A stretch of DNA of 64,000 nt, taken from contig CM071567.1 in assembly GCA_036426205.1 (NCBI GenBank), positions 292,450,405 to 292,514,404 of the forward strand. Reading direction: 5' to 3'. Below are positions 55,694 to 64,000 of this stretch, one piece after another (within the stretch, counting starts at the first letter, position 1; each line of letters starts with the position of its first letter). Source of the stretch: Ascaphus truei (Eukaryota; Chordata; Amphibia; Anura; Ascaphidae). The notes beneath the pieces are model-generated. The model searched no databases, was not told where the DNA came from, and was given only the letters and a program-made list of their open reading frames with translations. Made by a program: the position numbers and the translations under genes.

Positions 55694-56458
55694 TGTAAGG
55701 AATCGGGGAACATGTTCTTTGCGACGTGTTCCCTCCTTACCTGTCTTATCTCAGACATCCGCTCTGGCATCAGCGCGTGCGCGCACCCCCGCTCTGCTTA
55801 CAGAGTGCGCACACACGTGCAACTGTTATAGTGTGCCACGGTGCTTAGCTCCTCCCCCTTGGACGCTCCGCGCTTCTCTCACACACATTATGACGTGCAC
55901 CGCTCCCCAGTTGCGCGGCAAGTACTCGTTGAGCCCTCTTGTGTCCTGCAGCCAATCCTTGCCTCCAGAGGTCACACCTCCGCTCCACCTCCTTTGCTAC
56001 TGGTTCCTGTTAAATACCCTGCAGTTCCTTTCACACATCGCTGAGCATATCTTGTTGTAGCCTTGAGCTCCTGCGTTCGTTGTGCCTTGCACCTTGTCCT
56101 GTGTTCTCTTGCAGTCAACCTTTCGTGTACCGACCCGGCTTGACTTTGTAACCCCTCTTGATACTGACCCCAGCTTAACCTCGACTCTGCGGATATCTCC
56201 AACCCAGACCACGGCTATACGGACCACCACGATTCTAACCTCTCCAACCCCAGATCACGGCTAACGGACTTGACTATTCTGAACTCTCCATTCCAAGACC
56301 TTGGCAAGTATCAACTAACCCACTCTCTCCAACCCAGACCCGGCTACGTTTGACAATCCGCCTGCCATGCACGCTTCCGCTGCTGTGGGTGCATGGTTTA
56401 CTACTTCCCACTTCAGTACCGGGGTCCTGTCTTGCTCGTGGGCAGCGCAAGCATTACA
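55694..56458 (+). mobile_element. Solo LTR, Ty3/gypsy-type, 5-bp TSD
   Basis: 765 bp, TGTAAGGAATCGGGG .. GCGCAAGCATTACA, with ACTGT at 55689-55693 and 56459-56463. The uninterrupted L2 tail at about 59340 (CCCTGTACTGTATTCTCTGT) is the empty site. The 5-bp TSD and TG..CA ends suit Ty3/gypsy. The interior has the repeated CCAACCCAGACCACGGCTA-type motifs seen in amphibian gypsy LTRs. No internal domain remains, so it is the product of LTR-LTR recombination. Confidence 0.9.
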
Positions 56459-56463
56459 ACTGT

Positions 56464-56522
56464 ATTCTTTGTGAAGCACGGAGTACTCTTTTGGTGCTAT
56501 ATAAATAAAGACATACAATACA
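56464..56522 (+). mobile_element. L2 deletion derivative, tail end
   Basis: ATTCTTTGTGAAGCACGGAG then GGTGCTATATAAATAAAGAC and a short ATACAATACAAT tract: the L2 terminus, continuing 55220-55693. Confidence 0.85.
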
Positions 56523-58160
56523 ATATCCCATGGATATGCCCTTTAGCAAATTTACATGCAACATTTTCAAAATACACGCAATTGCATAGCAGGTGTAAAT
56601 ATCAGTTTTTGCTCTGTTTTGACATGCAATAAGAACATGCAAGGAATACTGCCGTTTTCTCACAGCAATGAATGTACTTATCAGAGTTTAATGAACAGGA
56701 CTCTGTTACCTATAATGGTTAGCCTTATCCAGAAATAGAAATATAGATGGATTTAAAGTGTATTCATCTATAAAAGTATTGCTGGCTTATAATAATATAA
56801 TTATATGGCAACCTATTATTTAGGGAGATGAAGGTGTAGATATGGGTTCCAATAGTAAACACATGCAAACCCTGGTTTATGAGAGTTATGGCACGATAGA
56901 GATTCGAATCAATTATATAAACATTAATATTTATTAGAGCAACAACAGCAAAATATAAGACTTACACAGTAATACTACATATACTTCCTTATAAGGTTTG
57001 TACTTATTACAGGCCTAACAATACAATACAGTTCATCCTAACTAACAATACATTGATATAAAACACAGATAAATATACAGATTTACAAGTGCACAAGAAT
57101 TATGATCATAATTACCTTCTGAGCTCTGCTTCTCTTTCCTCTCTCCTCTTGTACTTCTCTTTCTCCTCCTCTCCTAACTAACTACCTGACAATCTTTCTA
57201 GTTTAAAAGTGTTTTCTACACTCATAGCTAACATGTTGGAGGTTCTGATTGGATGAGGATGTATGCTTAAACCAAATTGTAGGTTTTCTCTTTGAAAATG
57301 ATGGGAAAAACATAGAAATACCAAATCCATCAATAAATGTTTTGTACAGGTCAACATACTGATTGTAGAAATAGCAGCTGTGTCTGCCTGGGGATCTAGA
57401 TGTTAATTCAGGAAACACAGCTTTTTTTTTAAGTCCCTGATAATCAACAAGAGAAGATGTATTATCAGGGTGTGAAGTAAATACACTTTTTGTTTGTCAA
57501 TATCTTCTCCTGGAATGTTTATCCAGGTGAAGATAGGAATGTCTACTTCAAAAGACTGTTTGTGATGCCTGTAAACAAAAGCATTCCTGTAAGCAATTCT
57601 CTTGGGTAACAACTTCAAGTCTCAGTAATAACTAACATGGTGAAGCGGGCTTCAAGGCCATAGGTTTGAGTAGTAACGGTTAGTTGGGATTTTTTGGGGA
57701 GCCATAACAATGGTAAGTAATGCACGTTATAGAAGCATGTTATCTTTTTTTGTTTCTTCCTTTTTTTCAATGAGATGCTTTAAAAGTTTGGCAAAGATAA
57801 TGGAGACTTAAAGCGCCAAAACTGATATGGTGCCCCGAATTACATTTCAAAGTCATATGCACCTCAAAATGGAAATATGACATGGAACAGCCAATCAACC
57901 TTCAACCAGTAATGTGATCACACTAACATAATGAAGGAGAAAAGGGTAAGACTTGTGGCGGAAGAGAACGGTGGCAAAAGTGCTCATTTTCACGCTTATA
58001 TATTATATTATATATCTGCCATACCGCTGTCTTTCTTACATTACTCTAGAAGTTATATCAGAATATTCTATCCTAATGTTCACCTGCTCATTTCAAAATG
58101 ATAATTCAAGTTGTAAGACCAAAATAGGCATAAACGATACATTTCTTGCATCAGTCTTGC
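56523..58160. other. Repeat-poor intron flanking the 113-bp exon
   Basis: AT-rich, no defined elements. A CT-rich stretch is at 57125-57175. The short open frames have no domain. Splice-proximal sequence near 58168 is unremarkable. Confidence 0.5.
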
Positions 58161-58167
58161 ATCTCAC

Positions 58168-58280
58168 CTGTGGTTGGTTTGAGATATTCAAGATAAGCGC
58201 CCATAATTCAGCCCGGAGTGCCGTTGGAGATCCCTGCCGAACAAACTGCTGAGCTGCAGCACTGTCATGTTCTGCTAAAA
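58168..58280 (-). CDS. TBC1D19: TBC1D19 internal exon (113 bp), start of TBC-domain region
   Basis: Minus strand: the acceptor TTTTCTAG ends at 58281 and the donor GTGAGATG follows 58168. With the single base carried over from the previous exon it encodes 38 codons, including LAEHDSAAAQQFVRQ and SPTALRAELWALI. The G-x-P-x-x-LR-x-x-x-W pattern is typical of the start of a TBC domain. It ends at phase 0, which fits the next exon. The true acceptor is fixed by reading frame: using the AG four bases further in would lose the Val-Leu-Ala codons that agree with the family. The exon is flanked by ordinary AT-rich intron. Confidence 0.92.
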
Positions 58281-58493
58281 CTAGAAAACACTGCCAGTTT
58301 AAAATCTATACTACAGCACAATGTCATCTTCATATTAATAACATCATCTGTTATTTCCCATGTAAACTAAATATTGGTTAAAATCACAAACACTTCCCTT
58401 TTGTCTCGCACTCTGACCTCTGGATACGTCTGAAGGACATCTTGTTATAATTGGATTTCCTCAATTCACATTTTTCTTATAATTTGTAAACAC

Positions 58494-59297
58494 TTAGAGG
58501 CCTATTCACTAAACTTCGACAAGTAACTCATCGAGCATTTTCCAAACTCACTTGAGAAGTGTTTTTTCCCAATCGATAGCACTCACACAGAGACAATGCG
58601 AGTAGGAGCTCAAAAAATGCGTAAACTCGTTTTTTTTAGATATAACGCTATTTAGGTAGCTTCGATATTCCCATCGCAGTTGCAACTCACAAGCAACTCG
58701 CAGGTTCCGCGAAGTGACTTACTGTAGAAGAAAAAAATATTTTTACCGCATCGGATTGAAGCCGGGAGTCTCTGGAGCTGGCTGGCGCGCATTAATATTA
58801 GCTCCGGAGAACCCATGCTTCCGGACTTTCAGGCCCGGTATGGGGCGACGGTATCCCCTTGCATTGTTTAAATCTCCTGCGGCACGTGGCTGGGACATTT
58901 AAATGCACAAGAGATTACGGCACCCATACCAGGGCCTGTAAGTCGGGAAGCAGGGGGTCACCGGACCTGAAATTAATGCGGGTCAGCTCAGGAGACCCCC
59001 TGCTACAATACTCTGTTATTAAAATTTAAATAAAAATTGTGCGATTGCCTGTAAGAGCTGTGCAGGGAGATGCAATTCTTACAGACTGCGGGCAGATCGC
59101 AATGGTACAACTTAGAAAAAGGCGGATATAAGGAAATTGCTATCCCGCCCGGTATTGGCATTTTCGTACCTCACAGTTTCTGATCTGCGATAATTCTTTA
59201 TGAATACTGTGATAACACAAATGTCTGACCGTGAAGTAGGGTCATGTCAATCCGTTCCATTTGGCAGTAATAACATTGAAGTTTAGTGAATAGGCCC
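58494..59297. mobile_element. TTAA-type MITE with foldback interior
   Basis: The ends AGGCCTATTCACTAAACTTC and its mirror GAAGTTTAGTGAATAGGCC are flanked by TTAG on the left and TTAA on the right. This suggests a TTAA target (piggyBac-like), one copy mutated. The interior 58730-59040 is a palindrome of the GAAGCAGGGGGT family seen at 15955-18556 (GCATTAATATTAGCTCCGG, CAGGCCCGGTATGGG and mirrors). No transposase. Confidence 0.65.
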
Positions 59298-59320
59298 CTT
59301 AAATTCCTTCTGCCAAACAA

Positions 59321-59415
59321 AATGATTCTACTAAATATTCCCTGTACTGTATTCTCTGTGAAGCGCTGAGTACACTTTTGGCGCTATATAAATAAAGACA
59401 TACAATACAATACAA
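59321..59415 (+). mobile_element. L2 3' tail fragment
   Basis: CCCTGTACTGTATTCTCTGT, GAAGCGCTGAGTACACTTTT, GGCGCTATATAAATAAAGAC and a CAATACAATACAA end. It serves as the uninterrupted counterpart of the L2 tail split by the solo LTR. Confidence 0.8.
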
Positions 59416-59554
59416 TTCAGAAACCATATACACTTCTGTTGTGACTACTTCCTCTACCTTACCCCATTGCTTTAAATTACATTTAAATTGTATCCATCTA
59501 CTGTAGTTCTTAATTCCTAAATACATCGCCTTCCTTCTTCCCTTCTATTGCTGG

Positions 59555-59645
59555 GAGTCAACAAATACCAATATGGGGTACCACACTCCAAGCTGGCATT
59601 AACTGCCATTGACTTGAATGGCAGTTATCGCCTGATTGGTGTGCC
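59555..59645. mobile_element. Small MITE (GGAGTCAACAA family), partial
   Basis: Starts GGGAGTCAACAAATACC and has an inner hairpin AACTGCCATTGACTTGAATGG followed by CAGTT. The right end is not clear. Confidence 0.4.
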
Positions 59646-60168
59646 ATGCCCTGCATCTGCGCTCAGTGAAATTCCCCTCTGTATATTTTATAATGTTTCT
59701 TGTTACAGTGGCAGACGTATCATTGCTTGTTTCTGGCTCTCTCTTTACCACATAACCCCTTGATCTATTACATCACATTGACTACCTACCCAAGTAATTT
59801 CTCTCACTCCAATGTTAAACATTTTCTTACTGTTCTGGCACCTATATCTCTCTCTTAATACTCTAGACAACATTTACCTCTTCTTCCCCTCCCAATTATT
59901 GACTTGTACAGCTCATCCCATTTTATTACAAAATCTTTGAAGCCTTGTTCACTTCCCTCCAGTCTAATTCTCTCCTTGGTGCCCACCAATCAAATATATG
60001 TACTACTCCATTTTCTGTTGCTGCCCTCATCAATGTGGTCCACAACCTCTTTGCTTCTAAATCATAAGGTCACTACTATAACTGTTTTGTGTTTCTCAAT
60101 CCTTCTTAAGGAGATTTATCATTTTCTTCTCCTTCTGGAACAATGCACTAATTTTATTTCTCTATGGC

Positions 60169-60281
60169 CAGGAGTCATCAAAGCACGACGCGGGATATAG
60201 CACCCAATTTGGCGGTAAGTGCTGTTCAAGTCAATAGCAGATCGGACATGATATCCCACATCACACATTGTTGACTCCCGA
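60169..60281. mobile_element. Small MITE (GGAGTCAACAA family)
   Basis: The ends CCAGGAGTCATCAAAGCAC and GTTGACTCCCG are inverted; internal CGCGGGATATAGC and GATATCCCAC also pair. 113 bp, no coding. Confidence 0.55.
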
Positions 60282-60916
60282 CTCCACCAGTGCCTCTTTG
60301 CTAAATGCTTCTCAAGGACCTCCGTCACCTTACATTCACCTCCAAGATCATGGTGTGGTTTATGGTAACTCTACTCACTCTATGCAGTCTTACTTATTAT
60401 TAATTATTATTAGCTTTAAGAAGAATTACCATATGTTTGAAATTCAAATCTATCCTATCCTTCAATCCCTTAGGTATCTCTTCTTCCTGCTTTATGTCTG
60501 TATCTGGCATACTTGCCAACATAGTGCATAAAAAATTATCAATCATGTATATGTCTATATAGTATACATGTTGCTAAACATTTGGGCCCAGATTCACTAA
60601 ACTCTCCTACAGTAAATCAGGGCAAATAACATGTCTTCACCCAAAACGGGAACCTGTGTTATTTATTAGCCTAATTATATGCAAAAACAATGTCCTTAAA
60701 ATTCTCGACTTCAAAGTCTTGGTGTTATTCCCACCCAGATGCTAAAATAGGGCTTGGAGGGGAGGGAGACAATACCAAGAATAAATGATAATATATTAAA
60801 AAGCTGATAAGCGTGTATTTTATTAACTTGTAACCTTTTAGTGGAATAGTTAGCCAGCTGGGCACAATTTCGTGATTTTTAAAATAAAAATAAAGTTATA
60901 CTCATTATTAGATTAT

Positions 60917-61535
60917 CAAATCTATGTAAGTACCAGCACTCACTGTCTAATAGCTAAATGATGAAAACAGTTTTAATGTAGAATAAACATTTAATAATAA
61001 AACGAACCAGAAATAAATCAAATGTGTTTGCAGAAACCAGTATCATAAATGGGCATGTCACAAAGTGAGGGGGGGGGGAAGGAAAAGGGGAAAAAACATG
61101 AAACACAAGGAATATACACAAAAAACGGAGAACGGAAAGTATGCTAGGGGGGCGACGTTTCGAGGGACTACCTCTTCATCTGGCCCATTCCCCCTGGTCC
61201 AAAAGGACCCAGAGGTACTTCCCTAAGCCTCCCTTCCCCTATAACTGGTCAAATCAGACACCCCTGAAAATAGATAGCAAACATACAGTGTAGGCTAAGT
61301 ACAGCTAAACAGCTAATAGCAGGGCAGCAAGAATCCACTCAAGTCAATGCCAGTAGTTCAAGTACCACAAGAAACTGTGGGAAATTGTACAGTAAAGGCT
61401 GAACACAGCTTGCAAGAAAGCAGCTTGCAAAGAGGCAGCAGGAGTCCACAACAGTCAATGAAAGGTTAATGGGAAAAGCAAATGAAGACAGTAATCGAAC
61501 CCTCTGTGGCTCTGCTCCTTCTGCTCGTGTGGAGT
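60917..61535 (-). mobile_element. Single-arm hammerhead-bearing insertion, 13-bp TSD
   Basis: ATTATTAGATTAT at 60904-60916 and 61536-61548 flanks 619 bp with no ORF. Read on the minus strand it begins ACTCCACACGAGCAGAAGGA and carries GGTTCGATTAC near its start, then a hammerhead about 350 bp in. Unlike most relatives here it has no inverted partner. It could be a short non-autonomous PLE, or be close to the hammerhead retroelements called retrozymes; I cannot decide. Confidence 0.75.
61147..61190 (-). ncRNA. Hammerhead ribozyme motif, one core substitution
   Basis: Minus strand: GGGC, CAGATGA (61176-61182; one base from CTGATGA), extra A, stem II GAGG/CCTC, GAAA (61158-61161), CGTC, GCCC. 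Stem I GGGC/GCCC pairs fully, the cleavage triplet is GTC, and stem III is the self-complementary ACGT. Only the U4 position differs from the consensus. Confidence 0.65.
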
Positions 61536-61943
61536 ATTATTAGATTATGTTGTTCATTTATAAAAATGGTTTGAAATGCACTTGGCCTACAAACACCACT
61601 ATTGCAATATTAGTCCAAAGAAAAATAATTAATATAAAAAGGGAAAGATGGACAGCAATTATAAGATTAACGGAAAACAAAATTAAGCTTCGCTACAGGA
61701 AATTTACATTAACATCTAAGCAAACAATTTCACAGGATCACTGCTGATCTAGTAATGGTCTTAAGTGGTGAGCTTAGTTTAACTTCTCCGTTTGGTTGAT
61801 ATGTTGACGTTTTAGATCAAAATAGTTTCCTCAGCAAGGATATTGGCAGAAAAATGTATACAGAGAACATTTTGTAATGGCACAAATTAAAACGATTACA
61901 TTACAGTACATCAATATTGCTGATATTGGCTATGACTTCTTAC

Positions 61944-61982
61944 CTTTTGTCCCAATACGTAAGTGTTCATTTTCAAACATGT
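61944..61982 (-). CDS. TBC1D19: TBC1D19 internal exon (39 bp)
   Basis: On the minus strand a T-rich tract and AG precede this exon, and GTAAGAAG follows it. It opens with two bases that finish a codon, encodes MFENEHLRIGTK and ends with one base of the next codon. The next exon downstream completes that codon as Val and continues LAEHDSAAAQ. The joined stretch matches my memory of the middle of TBC1D19, just before its TBC domain. TBC-domain proteins are Rab GTPase-activating proteins; the specific Rab target of TBC1D19 is not known to me. Both splice sites and the phase agree, so I treat it as a real exon despite its length. Upstream exons lie beyond 64000. Confidence 0.85.
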
Positions 61983-62546
61983 CTAAAAAAAAAATTAGTA
62001 GTCTACAATCACATAGAATGTTTTTGAAGTAACAGCCTAAATAACATTTGTAAACTTAACACAAAATACAATTCCATCAGAATGTCAAAGGACTTTTACT
62101 GACATAAACCCAAGTACCAGAACATTATTTAAAAGCATAAAAATGAATCAGGCAAATAATTCCTTCAATCTCTACTTCTACGATTAGCACCTTTCTGATA
62201 TAAAACTGTAGTAATACTCATAGAATGTGAGTCAGTGTCCCTCTAACACAGGGATCGGCAACCTGCGGCTCCCAAGCCGTATGCGGCGTTCTCAGCCACT
62301 ACTGGCGGCTCAGCTCGGCCAGCTGGCACTTATACCCTCTGCTATGCCTCTCTGCATCAAAGAGCTTCAGGGTGCCACCTTTAAAGGCTGGCATCCTCAT
62401 GTTATTATGGTCATCATGGTAACCAGCCTAGCGGCAGAGTCTGTGCTGCTGATGCTGATCCTTGCAGACTGTGAGGGAGAAGCAGAGCAGATGCCCTGCT
62501 GCATGGTATATATAAATGAAATAGTGGGGAATTGTTTAAGTGGGGA

Positions 62547-62548
<2 letters not shown>

Positions 62549-62578
<30 letters not shown>
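62549..62578. repeat. (GT)n microsatellite
   Basis: About 15 GT units, with further GTGTGTAAGTGGGGAATT-type imperfect repeats to about 62720. Confidence 0.95.
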
Positions 62579-62580
<2 letters not shown>

Positions 62581-62719
62581 TGGAGAAGTGTGTATATAAT
62601 TGGGGAAATATGAGTGTGTGTGTATGTAAGTGGGAAATTGGGCGTGTAAGTGGCGAATTGTTTGTGTGTGTGTGTAAGTGGGGAATTGTGTGTGTAAGTG
62701 GGTAATTGTGTTGAATTGT

Positions 62720-63080
62720 GTGGGAGGGAGAGCGGGAGGGGGGAAATGGAGTGTGGGAAGAGAGGAAGAATTGAGTGTGTGTGGGGGAGGGAGAAAGAAA
62801 TGTTGGGGGACAGAGTGAGAGGGAAGGGGGATTGAGTGAGAGGGAAGGAGGATTGAGAGGGAGGGTGGTTGAGTGAGAGGAAGGATGGGGGGGATTGAGT
62901 TAGAGGGGAGGAGGTTGAGTTAGGATTGAAGGGGGTTGAGTGAGCATGGAGGGGCATTGACATTAATAGAGTGAAGAAGGATTGAGTGCGTAGGGGAAGG
63001 GAGGACGTGAGAGGAAGATCTTTAGTAGGACGACGGGGAGGGTGTTGAAGTTGACGATTGGAAGGGTATTGAAGTGAGAG
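62720..63080. repeat. GA/GGA-rich low-complexity tract
   Basis: GATTGAGTGAGAGGGAAGGA-like irregular repeats. Long Ser/Pro/His-rich minus frames over this region are artefacts. Confidence 0.85.
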
Positions 63081-63089
63081 GGAAGTGTA

Positions 63090-63300
63090 TGATATGCCGT
63101 GCGCTTCGTGCCGGGCGCGCTTGCCGTTGGGTCCGCGCTTGGCCTTGCCTGCAAAGGCTCACGTAGTTGCGTTCCCGCGGGTTGCGTTCCGCGGGGCTTG
63201 CGTGCGCGCTGGGGTCCTGCCGTGCACGCGCTGCGGCGGGTTGACGAGGGGACAGGGGTCGGGAGCGGTGCGAGGTCGAAGGGTGGGGAGATGAAGGGAA
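63090..63300. other. CpG-rich block
   Basis: GC-rich with many CG dinucleotides (CCGGGCGCGCTTGCCG, CCCGCGGGTTGCGTTCCGCG). It lies within the hAT-related element, so it is probably transposon sequence and not a promoter CpG island. Confidence 0.5.
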
Positions 63301-63459
63301 GTTAATCCCGAGGCCCAGCTATATTTGATGTTTTTGTCTTTTTTTACCCCAGTGTGGACTGTACAGTATGTTATGTGTTTGTGTGTGGTGGAATCATATT
63401 CATGCCATGTGTGTGTGGCTCTCAAAATATTTTTTTTTAAGGCTCTTCTTCCTTGAAAT

Positions 63460-63755
63460 ATGCTACCCCGGCCTCTAACGTGTCCAAAAAGCAGATGTAC
63501 TATATTAACCTGGATTCTGTAATGCTAAAAGCCCTCATTAGAGAGCTACTTCTGTAACATTGCTATATAGAAATCAAATACAGCACCACCATTAGTATGT
63601 TTATTTATTGTGTGGCATCAAAGTTTCTTGATTGAAAATATGGTATATGAGCCCAAATAGTTGTTTATTATGTGTGTCTGCTTTCTCAACCCACGTGCCG
63701 CATTGAACAAAGACAATAGAGAACGTGAGTCCCACGAAAAGCACTGAGCACCGCA
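63460..63755. other. Intron without recognised features
   Basis: AT-rich; no element signature seen. Confidence 0.4.
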
Positions 63756-63760
63756 ATGTA

Positions 63761-64000
63761 CACTGGCACACACTTTATTCGAGCTCGGCTAGTCCCACAG
63801 AATTCGGGTATACCCGGTGTATTGAGGTTTTGTGACTGTTTTCTGCCCAGTGCATTGAGTATTTTCCAAGAGGGATTGAAGCATTTTATTCCCGCTGGCT
63901 GCAAAACTGCACATTATATATATATATAATGCATTACAATTCTGAATTTATGCCATCTGGTAGACACGCGAAGCATTGCAGCCTATTAAACTCCTAATCA
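63761..64000. mobile_element. TA-flanked MITE, second copy (cut by window end)
   Basis: TA at 63759-63760, then CACTGGCACACACTTTATTC and GAGCTCGGCTAGTCCCACAG: the reverse complement of the right part of 35888-36284, including the ATATATATATAT palindrome. It continues past 64000. Confidence 0.8.

Larger units (their letters stand above)
30102..58167 (-). other. TBC1D19: TBC1D19 intron (28.1 kb), repeat-filled
   Basis: This is the intron between the 113 bp and 75 bp exons. It is mostly transposable elements, listed separately (L2, PLE C with its nested insertions, LTRs, MITEs). The longest repeat-poor stretches are 30110-31580, 34010-34950, 39900-40790 and 42840-45220. They are AT-rich, with no ORF or repeat signature I can name. 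Confidence 0.85.
58281..61943 (-). other. TBC1D19: TBC1D19 intron (3.66 kb)
   Basis: This is the intron between the 39 bp and 113 bp exons, transcribed right to left with a GT..AG boundary. It holds a TTAA-type MITE (58.5-59.3 kb), an L2 tail (59.3 kb), small MITEs (59.6 and 60.2 kb) and a hammerhead-bearing insertion (60.9-61.5 kb). The rest, for example 59420-59550, 59650-60160 and 60290-60900, is AT-rich sequence in which I recognise nothing except a short TTCACTAAACTC MITE end near 60590. Confidence 0.85.
62250..63455. mobile_element. hAT-related element, degenerate, with simple repeats inside
   Basis: Begins CAGGGATCGGCAACCTGCGG and CTCCCAAGCCG, a well-known hAT end. The far part reads GTGTGGCTCTCAAAATATTT then AAGGCTCTTCTTCCTTG, which usually precedes the mirrored end; the last bases are missing. 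The interior has been filled by GT (62549-62578) and GA/GGA-rich expansions (62700-63080) and a CpG-rich block (63090-63300). No transposase. Confidence 0.6.

Noticed and set aside
62397..62963. Minus-strand 188-residue open frame
   Set aside because: Low-complexity translation of GT and GA repeats inside a hAT-related element.
63090..63300. CpG-island promoter
   Set aside because: Lies inside a hAT-related element with expansions, and no first exon or transcript start is visible.

Overview
The window is vertebrate nuclear DNA, most likely from an amphibian and probably a frog or toad (inference from the repeat mix; no species-level marker was seen). It lies inside one protein-coding gene. 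Four short exons on the minus strand (61944-61982, 58168-58280, 30027-30101, 21636-21698) have canonical AG/GT splice sites and consistent phases. Read in order they encode a continuous peptide that I recognise as TBC1D19, a TBC-domain (Rab-GAP family) protein. Everything else is intron: three complete introns (about 3.7, 28.1 and 8.3 kb) and at least 21.6 kb of a fourth. The first and last exons of the gene lie outside the window.

The introns are packed with transposable elements. The dominant class is Penelope-like elements (PLEs), a reverse transcriptase plus GIY-YIG endonuclease retroelement. There are three coding-bearing PLE remnants: A (about 1.6-6.2 kb, RT core deleted), B (6.5-10.2 kb, RT and EN both readable) and C (45.6-48.0 kb, minus strand, RT only). 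There are also many non-coding PLE derivatives built from two inverted arms (24.0-25.3, 26.0-29.8, 40.8-41.4, 49.1-52.1 and 52.8-53.5 kb) or one arm (0.9-1.4 and 60.9-61.5 kb). Several have clear 11-17 bp target-site duplications. About a dozen of these arms carry hammerhead-ribozyme-like motifs (CTGANGA, stem II, GAAA, then a short self-complementary stem III such as ACGCGT). At least three have the complete core.

Other layers are: a CR1-like LINE (22.0-25.5 kb) and a second internally deleted copy (49.7-50.8 kb); an L2 LINE with RT (41.5-42.8 kb), an L2 deletion derivative split by a Ty3/gypsy-type solo LTR (55.2-56.5 kb) and L2 tails; an L1-like fragment (10.4-11.4 kb); a complete but broken Tc1 transposon (27.6-29.2 kb); TA-flanked, hAT-type and TTAA-type MITEs; a 2.6 kb composite foldback cluster (16.0-18.6 kb); and simple or tandem repeats (27 bp x 13, a 48 bp array, CA, GT and GA tracts).

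Several insertion orders can be read directly, because paralogous empty sites occur in the same window: a TA MITE in PLE C, a hAT MITE in the inverted copy of PLE C, and a solo LTR in an L2 tail. The 52.2-54.0 kb segment is a three-layer nest of PLE-type insertions. No bacterial features, CRISPR arrays, rRNA genes or convincing tRNA genes were found, and no intact transposon ORF remains.
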